Assembly: GCA_002410065.1 (NCBI GenBank)
Contig: DHQB01000009.1
Location: 246,633-310,632, forward strand
Direction: 5' to 3'
Length of the DNA stretch: 64,000 nt
DNA from: Bacteroidales bacterium UBA5349
Lineage (GTDB): Bacteria > Bacteroidota > Bacteroidia > Bacteroidales > Tenuifilaceae
Shown here: positions 18,686 through 26,206 of the stretch, piece by piece
How the letters are laid out: each line of letters starts with the position of its first letter
How positions within the stretch are numbered: position 1 is the first letter of the stretch
Translations under genes and position numbers: made by a program
Notes under the pieces: model-generated
Told to the model about the DNA's origin: nothing
What the model saw: the letters and a program-made list of their open reading frames with translations, nothing else
Database searches by the model: none

Positions 18686-19906
18686 TTATTTCGACTTAAA
18701 TAGGATAGAGCTATCGCCATAGCTTAAAAACCTAAAACCATTCTGAATGGCATATTCGTAAACTTTCTTCCAGTCATCGCCAATAAAAGCTGCTACCAGA
18801 AGCAAGAGCGTACTCCTTGGTTGATGAAAATTTGTTATCAGCGTATCAACAATCCTAAAGTTATATCCGGGGACAATAATCATCTGCGTTGATGCCATTA
18901 AATAGTCTGTTCCCTCTTCTTCAATATAATTAAGTATTGCTTCCAACGATTGCTTTGCTGAATAGTTATCGTTTAATTGATAAGCATCCCACTGATTAAC
19001 ATGTAAATTGGCTAAATTGTTCTCGCCTTCTATAATTTTAACGCCAAGCCAGTACAAACTCTCTAAAGTTCGCATAGATGTAGTACCTACAGCAACAATA
19101 CTTCCTAAAGTTCTAATAATAGTCTTTAGGGCATCCTTAGTAATATATATGCGCTCGGTGTGCATTTCATGCTCACCAATGGTATCGGATTTAACGGGCT
19201 TAAATGTTCCTGCTCCAACATGTAGGGTAACCTCTGTAAATGAGCATCCTATCTCTTTTATTTTATTAATAACCGAAGGCGTAAAGTGTAATCCAGCCGT
19301 AGGAGCTGCCACTGAACCCTCGGGTTTTGCATAAACAGTCTGATAAGTTTGCTTGTCTGCAATAACAGGTTCTCTGTTAAGGTATGGAGGAATTGGAACC
19401 TGTCCACAAGCTGCTACAATATCAGCAAATGTAATGGTATTGGAATTGGTCGACTTCCAGTTAAACTCAACAAAAGCGCCATCGGAGCTTCTCGATAGCA
19501 TTTTTGCTTCCAGTTCAGCGTTTAAAGTAGGGATTTGTTGTACCAGAATCTCGCCTTTCCATCGTTTTATATTCCCTATTACACAGTTCCAAACACATTG
19601 ATTAGCAGAAGAGAAAGAGAATTGATAATCGCTAGGTTCAATAGGGTTTAGTAAAAAAATCTCAATGGAAGCACCGGTAATTTTTTTGAACTTAAGCCTT
19701 GCTTGGATAACCTTTGTGTTATTATAAACTATGGTTTGTTCCTTATTAAGTAATTCTGATATTGAACTAAAAGTTGATTTAGTGATGCTTTTATTTTTAT
19801 ATATCAGCAACTTAGAATCATCCCTTTGACTTAATGGATATTTTGCAATCCTATCCTCATTAAGTAAATAGTCGTACTCCTCAATTCTAATGCTTTTAAG
19901 ACCCAT
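18686..19906 (-). CDS. queA: S-adenosylmethionine:tRNA ribosyltransferase-isomerase
   Basis: QueA transfers the ribosyl part of SAM to preQ1 in tRNA to make epoxyqueuosine. At 406 residues this is about 50 longer than the E. coli enzyme and matches the longer Bacteroidetes form. Motifs seen are LLNEDRIAKYPLSQRDDSKL near the start, GQVPIPPYLNR, TVYAKPEGSVAAPTAGLHFT, TLHVGAGTFKPVKSD, HEMHTERIYI and ITNFHQPRSTLLLLVAAFIG. The promoter candidate lies 40 bp upstream. The fit to QueA is strong. A paralogous QueA-like protein of unknown role is the only alternative. Confidence 0.92.
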   Translation of the reverse strand: MGLKSIRIEEYDYLLNEDRIAKYPLSQRDDSKLLIYKNKSITKSTFSSISELLNKEQTIVYNNTKVIQARLKFKKITGASIEIFLLNPIEPSDYQFSFSSANQCVWNCVIGNIKRWKGEILVQQIPTLNAELEAKMLSRSSDGAFVEFNWKSTNSNTITFADIVAACGQVPIPPYLNREPVIADKQTYQTVYAKPEGSVAAPTAGLHFTPSVINKIKEIGCSFTEVTLHVGAGTFKPVKSDTIGEHEMHTERIYITKDALKTIIRTLGSIVAVGTTSMRTLESLYWLGVKIIEGENNLANLHVNQWDAYQLNDNYSAKQSLEAILNYIEEEGTDYLMASTQMIIVPGYNFRIVDTLITNFHQPRSTLLLLVAAFIGDDWKKVYEYAIQNGFRFLSYGDSSILFKSK

Positions 19907-19932
19907 CTGTCAGAATATTAGGGATAATTGGT

Positions 19933-19953
19933 TAACTTTGCGCCGCAAAAGTA
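19933..19953. promoter_or_regulatory. Back-to-back -7 elements for queA (minus) and the Smr gene (plus)
   Basis: TAACTTTG at 19933-19940 reads rightward, and the complement of CAAAAGTA at 19946-19953 (TACTTTTG) reads leftward, 40 bp from the queA start. Both match TAnnTTTG and are only 5 bp apart, so the two promoters would compete. -33 elements are weak on both strands. Confidence 0.4.
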
Positions 19954-20033
19954 ATACTTTTAATTCTATTTAGAGTTTAAAAAGGGTACTACGTTTTACT
20001 GTGTAACTCTCTAAATATTAATATAATACAAAA

Positions 20034-21125
20034 ATGAATTGTAGAGTAGGAGATAAGGTGCGTTTTTTGAACGACGTGGGTGGTGGAAAAGTTACCAGAA
20101 TAGAGAAGAATACAGTTTATGTTATGGGTGAGGATGGCTTTGAGGTGCCAGTAATGGCATCAGAGGTTATAGTGGATAGCCAAGCAATTGATTCATTAAT
20201 ACAACAGAAACTGTTATTAAATCCTGATTCAAAGGAGGATAACACTACTGTGGGTTCATCATCAAGTAAAATAATAACCAATTTACCCGAAGAGGTAGAT
20301 TACTCCAAGGTGAATTTTTGTAAGGACTTAGACCAAGAGGTGGATGCAGAGGGTGAATTGCTTGGACTTTTTATAGGCTTTGTGCCAATAAATCAGAGCA
20401 ATAAAACAGAATCCGATCAAGATCTTTTTATTATAAACGATAGTCCATACAGGTTGTTTTTAACCATTTCAAAATGGGTAGATAATCTGCTCAGACCTAT
20501 TTATGCTGGATTTCTGTATTCTGATACTAAGGAGCGCATAACTACTATTAAAAAGGAAGAAATTAATGGCGAATTGATTCTTAATATACAGAGTATTTTC
20601 TTTAAAAACAGTGATTTTACTCCACAACAACCTGAATATTTTGACCTTAAGTTAAACCCAACTAAGTTTTACAGATCGGGTACCTATTCAGCAAATGAGT
20701 TTTTCGATGAGGATGCTATGATCTTTTCAATAGCGGATACCAAAAAGGAGGAAGTACTTAAAACTTTAACAGATAAGGCAATAGGAGAGTCTATTCTTCA
20801 AAAGGATGGTGACAGAAAAGCGGAGAAGAAAGAGGTTAAACCTTTGATTGAAGAGGTAGATTTGCATATCGATGAACTTGTTGATAATGCTAAAGAGCTT
20901 AAAGCAGGTGAGATACTGAATATCCAAATGGCACGTTTTAAAGTAGCCCTAGAAGGAGCTATAATTGCAAAAAGCAGGAAAATTGTTTTCATTCATGGTG
21001 TTGGGAATGGCAAGTTAAAGCATGAACTTCTAAAAGAGTTAGAAAAAAACTATCCGAAGTTAAGATATCAAGATGCATCGTTCAGAGAATATGGCTATGG
21101 GGCAACAATGGTTTTTATCCGATAA
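20034..21125 (+). CDS. DUF2027 protein with C-terminal Smr domain
   Basis: The 363-residue protein starts with a small KOW/Tudor-like beta-barrel (VGDKVRFLNDVGGGKVTRIE). It continues with a beta-rich middle domain (DUF2027, about residues 90-240) and ends with a Smr domain (about 280-363) containing VDLHIDEL and the HGxGxGxL motif FIHGVGNGKLKHEL. Smr domains act as nucleases or nucleic-acid binders in MutS2 and in ribosome-collision rescue. This protein has no MutS ATPase, so it is a stand-alone Smr protein of unknown target. It lies directly upstream of the RNase P RNA gene. Confidence 0.86.
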   Translation: MNCRVGDKVRFLNDVGGGKVTRIEKNTVYVMGEDGFEVPVMASEVIVDSQAIDSLIQQKLLLNPDSKEDNTTVGSSSSKIITNLPEEVDYSKVNFCKDLDQEVDAEGELLGLFIGFVPINQSNKTESDQDLFIINDSPYRLFLTISKWVDNLLRPIYAGFLYSDTKERITTIKKEEINGELILNIQSIFFKNSDFTPQQPEYFDLKLNPTKFYRSGTYSANEFFDEDAMIFSIADTKKEEVLKTLTDKAIGESILQKDGDRKAEKKEVKPLIEEVDLHIDELVDNAKELKAGEILNIQMARFKVALEGAIIAKSRKIVFIHGVGNGKLKHELLKELEKNYPKLRYQDASFREYGYGATMVFIR

Positions 21126-21180
21126 GCAAATTCTTTGTAACACATTCTAAAATAGTTAGTATAAATACTATATAATAACT

Positions 21181-21562
21181 GCAGCAGATCGTTCTACCGC
21201 CCATTAAATGGGAGGAAAGTCCGGGCACTACAGAGCGCCAAACTTCCTAACAGGAAGGTATTCGCAAGGATACAGTAGCGTAACAGAAAATAACCGCCTT
21301 AGGAAGACTTAAGGTAAGGGTGAAAAGGAGGGGTAAGAGCCCACCGGTCATTCTGGAGACAGATTGAGCCGTACGCCTTTTGGGGTGCAAGACCATGTAC
21401 ATCGTAATTACCTTTGGTTACGGGACTGCTCGTCCCGATTTTGCCTGGCAAAAGTTACGAGGGGTAGGTCGCATGAGCTATCTGGCAACAGATAGCCTAG
21501 ATAAATGGTAGAAGCCATTTTTTATGGTACAGAACCCGGCTTATAGATCTGCTGCTTTTTTT
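21181..21562 (+). ncRNA. rnpB: RNase P RNA (class A), with 3' T-run
   Basis: The catalytic RNA of tRNA 5' processing. The universal 5' motif GAGGAAAGTCCGGGC is at about 21210-21225, and the 3' motif ACAGAACCCGGCTTATAG is at about 21531. The first ten bases (GCAGCAGATC, 21181-21190) pair exactly with 21546-21555 to form helix P1, directly followed by seven Ts that probably serve as terminator. The length of about 375 nt suits the bacterial type A fold. The mature 3' end is likely near 21555. Confidence 0.95.
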
Positions 21563-21603
21563 CCTCCCTTATTATTCGTTTCTAAGTCTTGCGTTACCGG
21601 TAA

Positions 21604-21634
21604 TTCACATATGTGAACCGACACAAGTGTAAAA
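21604..21634. promoter_or_regulatory. Two operator-like dyads upstream of the small ORF
   Basis: TTCACATATGTGAA (21604-21617) is a perfect 14-bp palindrome. CACAAGTGTAAA (21622-21633) matches the same ACA-NN-TGT core, with centres 16 bp apart. The core is shared with the array at 22601-22683. They lie just upstream of the -7 element at 21641-21648. Confidence 0.5.
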
Positions 21635-21640
21635 AGTGAT

Positions 21641-21648
21641 TATCTTTG
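21641..21648 (+). promoter_or_regulatory. Candidate -7 element after the operator pair
   Basis: TATCTTTG is an exact match to TAnnTTTG, 41 bp before the ATG of the 29-codon frame. No TTG stands at -33: that position is occupied by the two palindromic sites, which would fit regulated transcription. Confidence 0.4.
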
Positions 21649-21688
21649 ACACATCAATCATATATTAAATAAACGCATATAATACTGT

Positions 21689-21778
21689 ATGTCAGATATT
21701 TATGAAATATATGTAAACTTATGGTTTAGTCTTATATGGATTATTGCTGCTTTAAGCCCTTTTAAAGTTACGGTATAG
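21689..21778 (+). CDS. Possible 29-residue single-helix membrane microprotein
   Basis: An ATG at 21689 opens 29 codons starting MSDIYEIYVN, followed by a hydrophobic stretch with two Trp (LWFSLIWIIAALSPF) and a short polar end (KVTV), then TAG at 21776-21778. The composition fits one short transmembrane or membrane-surface helix. A -7 element lies 41 bp upstream, and two palindromic sites like those of the XRE array lie before it. No Shine-Dalgarno is visible, which is normal here. A frame of 29 codons can occur by chance, so coding is a hypothesis. I recognise no family. Confidence 0.35.
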   Translation: MSDIYEIYVNLWFSLIWIIAALSPFKVTV

Positions 21779-22062
21779 TAATTAAATCATCTGAATACCA
21801 TGTAAATACAGAGTTTGTCTAATCTTAATATTTAATATATAACAGTTCAGGCATTCATTCATAGTGAGTTAGTTAAACATCTAAGATATAGCTAATCAGG
21901 CTAGTTTTAGGATAATAAGTACGTAGCCTATATAATTTGTTGGGTCATAAGCTATTTACAGGATTACAAAGTAACTTAATCAGCCCTATTTTTATTGAAT
22001 CAATTAACCAAAACCATAATTAACTTCTTAGCTTATTGTAACAAATCAGCACCTTTAGTGTT

Positions 22063-22077
22063 GTTACATATGTAAAC
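22063..22077. promoter_or_regulatory. Isolated operator-like dyad
   Basis: GTTACATATGTAAAC holds the perfect palindrome TTACATATGTAA (22064-22075), identical in core to array sites 1 and 2 about 540 bp downstream. No gene start is adjacent. Confidence 0.45.
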
Positions 22078-22600
22078 ATATTTAATTTAAGCTAATCTAT
22101 CATTCGGATTTGTATTTAAATAGACTTTAAAATTCGCTTTCAGGCTCCTGAAAAAGCGATTATATATTTCACAATTCAGGATGCAGAAAACGCTTGTCAT
22201 AAAGTATAGGCATATCTTACGTTTAATGACTTAAAATGAGCCTATTTATAGCTTAAAGTTGGGTTTATATAGTTAGGTATCGTAGAATGTGAGATGATTG
22301 CCTAGAGGTACATTAAATAATATCACATAGTTTAGTCAGCCAGAAATAACCCTCGTATTTAGTTGTTTTTTAACGTATAGGAATTAAAAGTGTGCTTTAA
22401 TATTGCATTTTAATTGTGTTAATTAATAGTTACTTAAGGGCGATTCAAATAATAAAGCATAACGCCAGTTCTACTCCTAAGAAAATATCGCCAGAACTTC
22501 ACAATCAGCAACAAAGCAAAAGGGATTTAAGTATTGAATCAAGCCTTATATACCACTATTCTCTATCAAAATGCAGAATATTCTTGACCCTACATTCCGA

Positions 22601-22683
22601 TACATATGTAAACACAATAAAGATACATATGTAAACGAATGGGTGTTACTTTTGTGAATATTAATATCTACATTTGTGAAAAC
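22601..22683. promoter_or_regulatory. Four-site operator array overlapping the XRE gene promoter
   Basis: Four 12-bp sites begin at 22601, 22624, 22647 and 22669: TACATATGTAAA, TACATATGTAAA, TACTTTTGTGAA and TACATTTGTGAA. The start-to-start steps are 23, 23 and 22 bp, about two helical turns, so all sites face one side of the DNA. Sites 3 and 4 contain TACTTTTG and TACATTTG, which also match the -7 consensus TAnnTTTG. The ATG of the XRE regulator follows 12 bp after the last site. The arrangement suggests cooperative autoregulation by that protein. Confidence 0.6.
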
Positions 22684-22691
22684 TATTTATA

Positions 22692-23123
22692 ATGAAGGAT
22701 AAAGTACAAAGAATATTAGTTAAGGAAGGTTTGCAGCCTGCAAAGTTTGCTGAAATGATAGGTGTTCAGCGTAGTTCAATCTCTCATATCCTTTCTGGTA
22801 GGAATAAGCCATCATTCGACATGATACAGGGTATCCTGAAAAGTTTCCCCAAGATTAGCGCTGATTGGCTCCTATTAGGCAAAGGCGATATGTATCGACA
22901 ACCCATTCAAGGTTCACTCTTTACAGCCATTGACAAGCAGGAAGATACTGATAAAGGCCTGCCGTTACCCTCTGAAAGTCAAAACCCTATATCACCTACC
23001 GAAGTTCTGCAAAATGCTAAAGCCCCTGAGAATCGCATAAACGAAAGCGAGATTGAACGCGTGGTCGTATTCTTCAAAAATAGAACCTTTACAGCATACA
23101 ATCCTAACGGAGAAATTTTATAG
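22692..23123 (+). CDS. XRE-family helix-turn-helix transcriptional regulator
   Basis: The 143-residue protein has an N-terminal lambda-repressor-like helix-turn-helix (about residues 5-65). Its recognition region is FAEMIGVQRSSISHILSGRN, with the characteristic PSFDMIQGILKSFPKISADWLLLGKG extension. Residues 75-143 are polar and disordered-looking, followed by a short C-terminal segment (VVVFFKNRTFTAYNPNGEIL) that might be a dimerisation or sensing piece. I infer that it binds the dyads just upstream and controls itself. Ligand and other targets are unknown. pyrD follows but has its own promoter. Confidence 0.88.
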   Translation: MKDKVQRILVKEGLQPAKFAEMIGVQRSSISHILSGRNKPSFDMIQGILKSFPKISADWLLLGKGDMYRQPIQGSLFTAIDKQEDTDKGLPLPSESQNPISPTEVLQNAKAPENRINESEIERVVVFFKNRTFTAYNPNGEIL

Positions 23124-23128
23124 ATTCA

Positions 23129-23160
23129 TTTGCTCTCTACATATCAATAGTGTAGTTTTG
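23129..23160 (+). promoter_or_regulatory. pyrD promoter
   Basis: TTTG at 23129-23132, exactly 20 bp, then TAGTTTTG at 23153-23160: a complete Bacteroidetes -33/-7 pair. The pyrD ATG is 12 bp after the -7 box, implying a leader of only a few bases. Confidence 0.55.
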
Positions 23161-23171
23161 CAAAAAAAACA

Positions 23172-24206
23172 ATGTATAAAGGTATTATTCGCCCTTTTCT
23201 GTTCCTGCTTAAGCCTGAGGCAGTTCATAGTCTAGTTGTAAAATCGATAAAAATCTTCTTTTTCATACCTTTTGTAAAACCTATAGTAAGAAGTGTGTTT
23301 GGTTGCAAAAATCCCTCTAAGCTGAAAAGAAATGTATTTGGTCTTGAGTTTATTAATCCCATTGGTTTAGCGGCTGGTTTCGATAAAAACGCAGATTTAT
23401 TTCAGCATTTTGATGCATTCGGATTCTCTTTTATTGAAGTGGGAACTATTACGCCTAAGGCTCAACCTGGTAACCCAAAACCAAGGTCGTTTAGGTTAAA
23501 AAAGGATAAAGCATTAATAAACCGTATGGGTTTTAACAATAAGGGAGTGGATAATGCTGTAAACAATCTGAAAGGAAGAAAAAATCCTAGAATAATCATT
23601 GGGGGTAACATCGGAAAGAATACACTAACACCCAATGATAAAGCCCATGAAGACTACCTTTATTGCTTTAAAGAACTTTACGACCATGTTGACTATTTTG
23701 TTGTAAACGTAAGCTGTCCGAATATTAAAGATTTAAAACAACTTCAGGATTCTGATAATTTAAGTGGCATTCTTTCGGAAGTAACGCTTTATCGCTCATC
23801 GCAAAAGCAATATAAACCAATTCTACTAAAGGTTTCACCTGATTTAACTACCGAGCAACTCGACTCAAATATTGAAACAGCCCAGCAATTTAATCTCGAT
23901 GGTTTTGTGGCAACAAACACAACCACATCAAGAGAAAACCTTTCAACAGACAAGTTAACTGTTGAGACGATAGCAAATGGTGGATTAAGCGGCGAGCCTT
24001 TAAAGAATAGATCAACTGAGGTTATTCGTTACATCCATAGCAAAACAAAGGGATCAATGCCAATCATTGGTGTTGGAGGGATTAGTAGCGTGGAAGATGC
24101 CCTCGAAAAACTAGATGCTGGAGCATCACTAATACAACTATATACAGGTTTTATTTATGAGGGACCTGGAATTATAAAGAAAATTTGCAAAGCATTTGAT
24201 AAATAG
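23172..24206 (+). CDS. pyrD: Dihydroorotate dehydrogenase (class 2, quinone-linked)
   Basis: This enzyme oxidises dihydroorotate to orotate in pyrimidine synthesis, passing electrons to membrane quinone. The 344-residue protein has the class 2 N-terminal helices (about 1-45, hydrophobic FFFIPFVKPIV), the FMN site NPIGLAAGFDKNAD and NRMGFNNKG, and the C-terminal phosphate-binding GVGGISS and LYTGFIYEGP. The catalytic-base position reads VNVSCPN, with Cys182 where E. coli and human class 2 enzymes have Ser (NISSPN, NVSSPN). Cysteine there is the class 1 residue. Function as PyrD is not in doubt, but the active site is mixed in type. Confidence 0.94.
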   Translation: MYKGIIRPFLFLLKPEAVHSLVVKSIKIFFFIPFVKPIVRSVFGCKNPSKLKRNVFGLEFINPIGLAAGFDKNADLFQHFDAFGFSFIEVGTITPKAQPGNPKPRSFRLKKDKALINRMGFNNKGVDNAVNNLKGRKNPRIIIGGNIGKNTLTPNDKAHEDYLYCFKELYDHVDYFVVNVSCPNIKDLKQLQDSDNLSGILSEVTLYRSSQKQYKPILLKVSPDLTTEQLDSNIETAQQFNLDGFVATNTTTSRENLSTDKLTVETIANGGLSGEPLKNRSTEVIRYIHSKTKGSMPIIGVGGISSVEDALEKLDAGASLIQLYTGFIYEGPGIIKKICKAFDK

Positions 24207-24220
24207 TATCCTATAATATA

Positions 24221-24850
24221 ATGACGATGGATGTAATTGTTGACTGCAGAGGTATGCTTTGCCCGCTACCGTTGATTGAGACTAAAAAGGTCATAAAATC
24301 GACAAAAAAAGGGGGTACAATCAAAGTTATTATTGACAATGATATATCACTGAGTAACCTTAAAAGATATCTAGCTGATAATGGCATTGTTGCTAATTAT
24401 AGTATCGAAGAAGGGAATCATATCTTGATATTTACCGTTCAGGGCTCACAGCAACCTATGCTCAAGCCAGATGACTACTGTACAAATGAACCTATAACAG
24501 ATAATAAACCTATTAAGGATTATATTGTTGTTCTCAAAAGCAATACCATGGGAGCAGGCGATGATACTTTGGGTGAGATGTTAATGAAAGGATTTTTATT
24601 CACTATTAGCGAGCTTAATTCACTGCCTAAAGAGGTAATATGCTATAATTCTGGGGTTAAACTCGCTATTGAGGGAACAGCAACAGTTCGCAATCTTGAA
24701 AAGTTAAGCGGATTAGGAGTCAAAATAACCCTATGTGGTACCTGTGTTGATTTTTTTAATTTAAAGGATTCTATTAAAATTGGCGAAATATCCAACATGT
24801 ACTATATCGCAGAGAGGATTTTGAATGCTAATTATGTGATTGAGCCATAG
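24221..24850 (+). CDS. yedF: Selenium metabolism protein YedF (TusA-like + DsrE-like)
   Basis: The 209-residue protein joins an N-terminal TusA/SirA domain (VDCRGMLCPLPLIETKKVIK, with the sulfur/selenium-carrying Cys14 in the CPxP context) to a C-terminal DsrE-like domain. The latter has NTMGAGDDTLGEMLMKGF and a CGTC motif near residue 178. This arrangement is the YedF family found beside selD. It probably carries activated selenium or sulfur as a persulfide. The start ATG at 24221 is 14 bp after pyrD. The desulfurase-like gene follows after 6 bp, so the cluster reads as one transcript. Confidence 0.87.
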   Translation: MTMDVIVDCRGMLCPLPLIETKKVIKSTKKGGTIKVIIDNDISLSNLKRYLADNGIVANYSIEEGNHILIFTVQGSQQPMLKPDDYCTNEPITDNKPIKDYIVVLKSNTMGAGDDTLGEMLMKGFLFTISELNSLPKEVICYNSGVKLAIEGTATVRNLEKLSGLGVKITLCGTCVDFFNLKDSIKIGEISNMYYIAERILNANYVIEP

Positions 24851-24856
24851 ACTATA

Positions 24857-25972
24857 ATGAGTATCCAATTAAATAAATACTTTGATAACGCTTGCACCAG
24901 TTTTCCAAAACCCAACGAGGTTGCAGAATACATGGTAAATCACCTTAAAGAGGGAGGATCATACGGTAGAGCAGCCTATAGCAGAATCATCAATTCTACA
25001 CGTATAGTTGAAGAAACAAGGGATGTAATTGGTCAACTTATTGGAGTAAAAGAAGTTTCGAATATTGCATTTGACTATAATGCTACAAGTGCAATCAACA
25101 AAATTATAAACGGATTTAGTTTTAAGCATAAAAAAGTACTGGTATCGCCATTAGAGCACAATGCAATAATGCGACCATTAAGCGCTTTGGGTATTGATAT
25201 ACAGATACTCCCTCATGAGAGTGATGGATTTATTCGTGTTGATGATATACAGCCTAGTCTTTTAAGGAATGTAGACATGGTTATTGTAAATCACGTAAGC
25301 AATGTTAATGGCGTAATTCAACCAGTCGCTAAGATTAAAGAGGCTATTAAAGATATACCGATACTAGTAGATGCAAGCCAATCGATTGGTAAGGTAAACT
25401 TTTTAGCCAACGATTGGAATATAGATTATGCCGTATTCACTGGTCATAAAGGCCTACTAGGGCCAACAGGCACAGGCGGGTTTTATGTAAAGGAACCCAG
25501 TTCGTTGAATTACACTATAAGCGGAGGAACGGGTTCAAATTCGGATAGTTTTCAGATGCCCACATTTATGCCCGATAAATTTCAGGCTGGAACCCCAAAT
25601 ATAACAGGCATATACGGGTTATTGGCAGCAATAAAGTATAAACCAGCCAATGGATGGGACAGGGAAGTATTTTTGGCGATTATCAAAGATCTTTTTAGTA
25701 ACCCGAACATTGAGGTACAATGCGCCACCAATTCTGAAAACCAATCCGACGTATTCTCTGCATATCCTAAAAATGGGGATGTTTCGGGGTTTGCTCACAA
25801 CCTTTTTACAAAACATGGCATTGAGGTGAGGAGTGGACTACACTGTAGTCCGCTTGCACACAAAACACTTGGCACGTTTCCAAAGGGAAGCGTCAGGTTT
25901 TCACTTTCGTCCTATCATTCTAACAATGATATTAAGTATCTGCATGAAAGTATTTTAAATACAATAGAGTAG
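24857..25972 (+). CDS. Class V aminotransferase, cysteine desulfurase/selenocysteine lyase-like
   Basis: This is a PLP enzyme of 371 residues. The PLP lysine is Lys198 in FTGHKGLLGPTGTGG, and the His stacking region is PLEHNAIMRPL. The catalytic-loop Cys330 lies in GIEVRSGLHCSPLAHKTLGT. These features place it with group II desulfurases that release sulfur or selenium from (seleno)cysteine, rather than with ordinary transaminases. Its neighbours YedF, the DUF3343 carrier and SelD suggest it supplies selenium to the SelD pathway. It is separated from both neighbours by less than 15 bp. Confidence 0.87.
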   Translation: MSIQLNKYFDNACTSFPKPNEVAEYMVNHLKEGGSYGRAAYSRIINSTRIVEETRDVIGQLIGVKEVSNIAFDYNATSAINKIINGFSFKHKKVLVSPLEHNAIMRPLSALGIDIQILPHESDGFIRVDDIQPSLLRNVDMVIVNHVSNVNGVIQPVAKIKEAIKDIPILVDASQSIGKVNFLANDWNIDYAVFTGHKGLLGPTGTGGFYVKEPSSLNYTISGGTGSNSDSFQMPTFMPDKFQAGTPNITGIYGLLAAIKYKPANGWDREVFLAIIKDLFSNPNIEVQCATNSENQSDVFSAYPKNGDVSGFAHNLFTKHGIEVRSGLHCSPLAHKTLGTFPKGSVRFSLSSYHSNNDIKYLHESILNTIE

Positions 25973-25983
25973 GGGTCTTTTTG

Positions 25984-26199
25984 ATGAAAATACTACTATT
26001 TTTTCAGAATACACATGCTGTTATCAAGGCTGAAAAAGCAATTAACAGCAAAGGAATTGAGTATCAAATTATGCCTGTTCCCACAAATATTAGCGCTGAA
26101 TGTGGAATGTGTATAGAGATTAATAGTGCTGATTATCCAATTGCTCAAGAGTGCCTTGAGCAAGAGGCAATAACTTTTCAGCAGATTTTATTAAAATAG
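25984..26199 (+). CDS. DUF3343 putative Se/S carrier protein
   Basis: This 71-residue protein consists of one small alpha/beta domain beginning MKILLFFQNTHAVIKAEKAI, with a CxxC pair (Cys40 and Cys43 in SAECGMCIEI). DUF3343 proteins are found in selenium clusters and are thought to carry selenium or sulfur. The ATG at 25984 is preferred over the TTG just before it. It lies 11 bp after the desulfurase gene and 7 bp before selD. Confidence 0.82.
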   Translation: MKILLFFQNTHAVIKAEKAINSKGIEYQIMPVPTNISAECGMCIEINSADYPIAQECLEQEAITFQQILLK

Positions 26200-26206
26200 T
26201 TTAACC

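Larger units (their letters stand above)
21556..22690. other. 1.1-kb gene-poor regulatory region before the XRE regulator
   Basis: No ordinary gene is visible. The DNA is strongly AT-rich, with frequent stops on both strands. It contains two operator-like dyads at 21604-21634, a -7 element at 21641-21648, a possible 29-codon gene at 21689-21778, an isolated dyad at 22063-22077, and a hairpin (CGCTTT...AAAGCG) at 22134-22159 with weak T tails. An imperfect long-loop pairing (ATAGGC/GCCTAT) lies at about 22207-22251, and a four-dyad array at 22601-22683. A structured ncRNA in 21780-22590 is possible, but I recognise no family. Confidence 0.6.

Noticed and set aside
21704..21718. A further operator-like match (ATATATGTAAAC)
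   Set aside because: One core base is changed, and it lies inside the small open frame in very AT-rich DNA, so chance is likely.
22134..22159. Hairpin CGCTTT...AAAGCG as an intrinsic terminator
   Set aside because: There is no proper T-run on either strand and no gene end nearby; kept only as a structural note.
22416..22634. 72-codon open frame before the XRE gene
   Set aside because: It needs a GTG start, has no promoter or ribosome site, and its end runs through two of the operator sites. Composition looks like translated AT-rich spacer.
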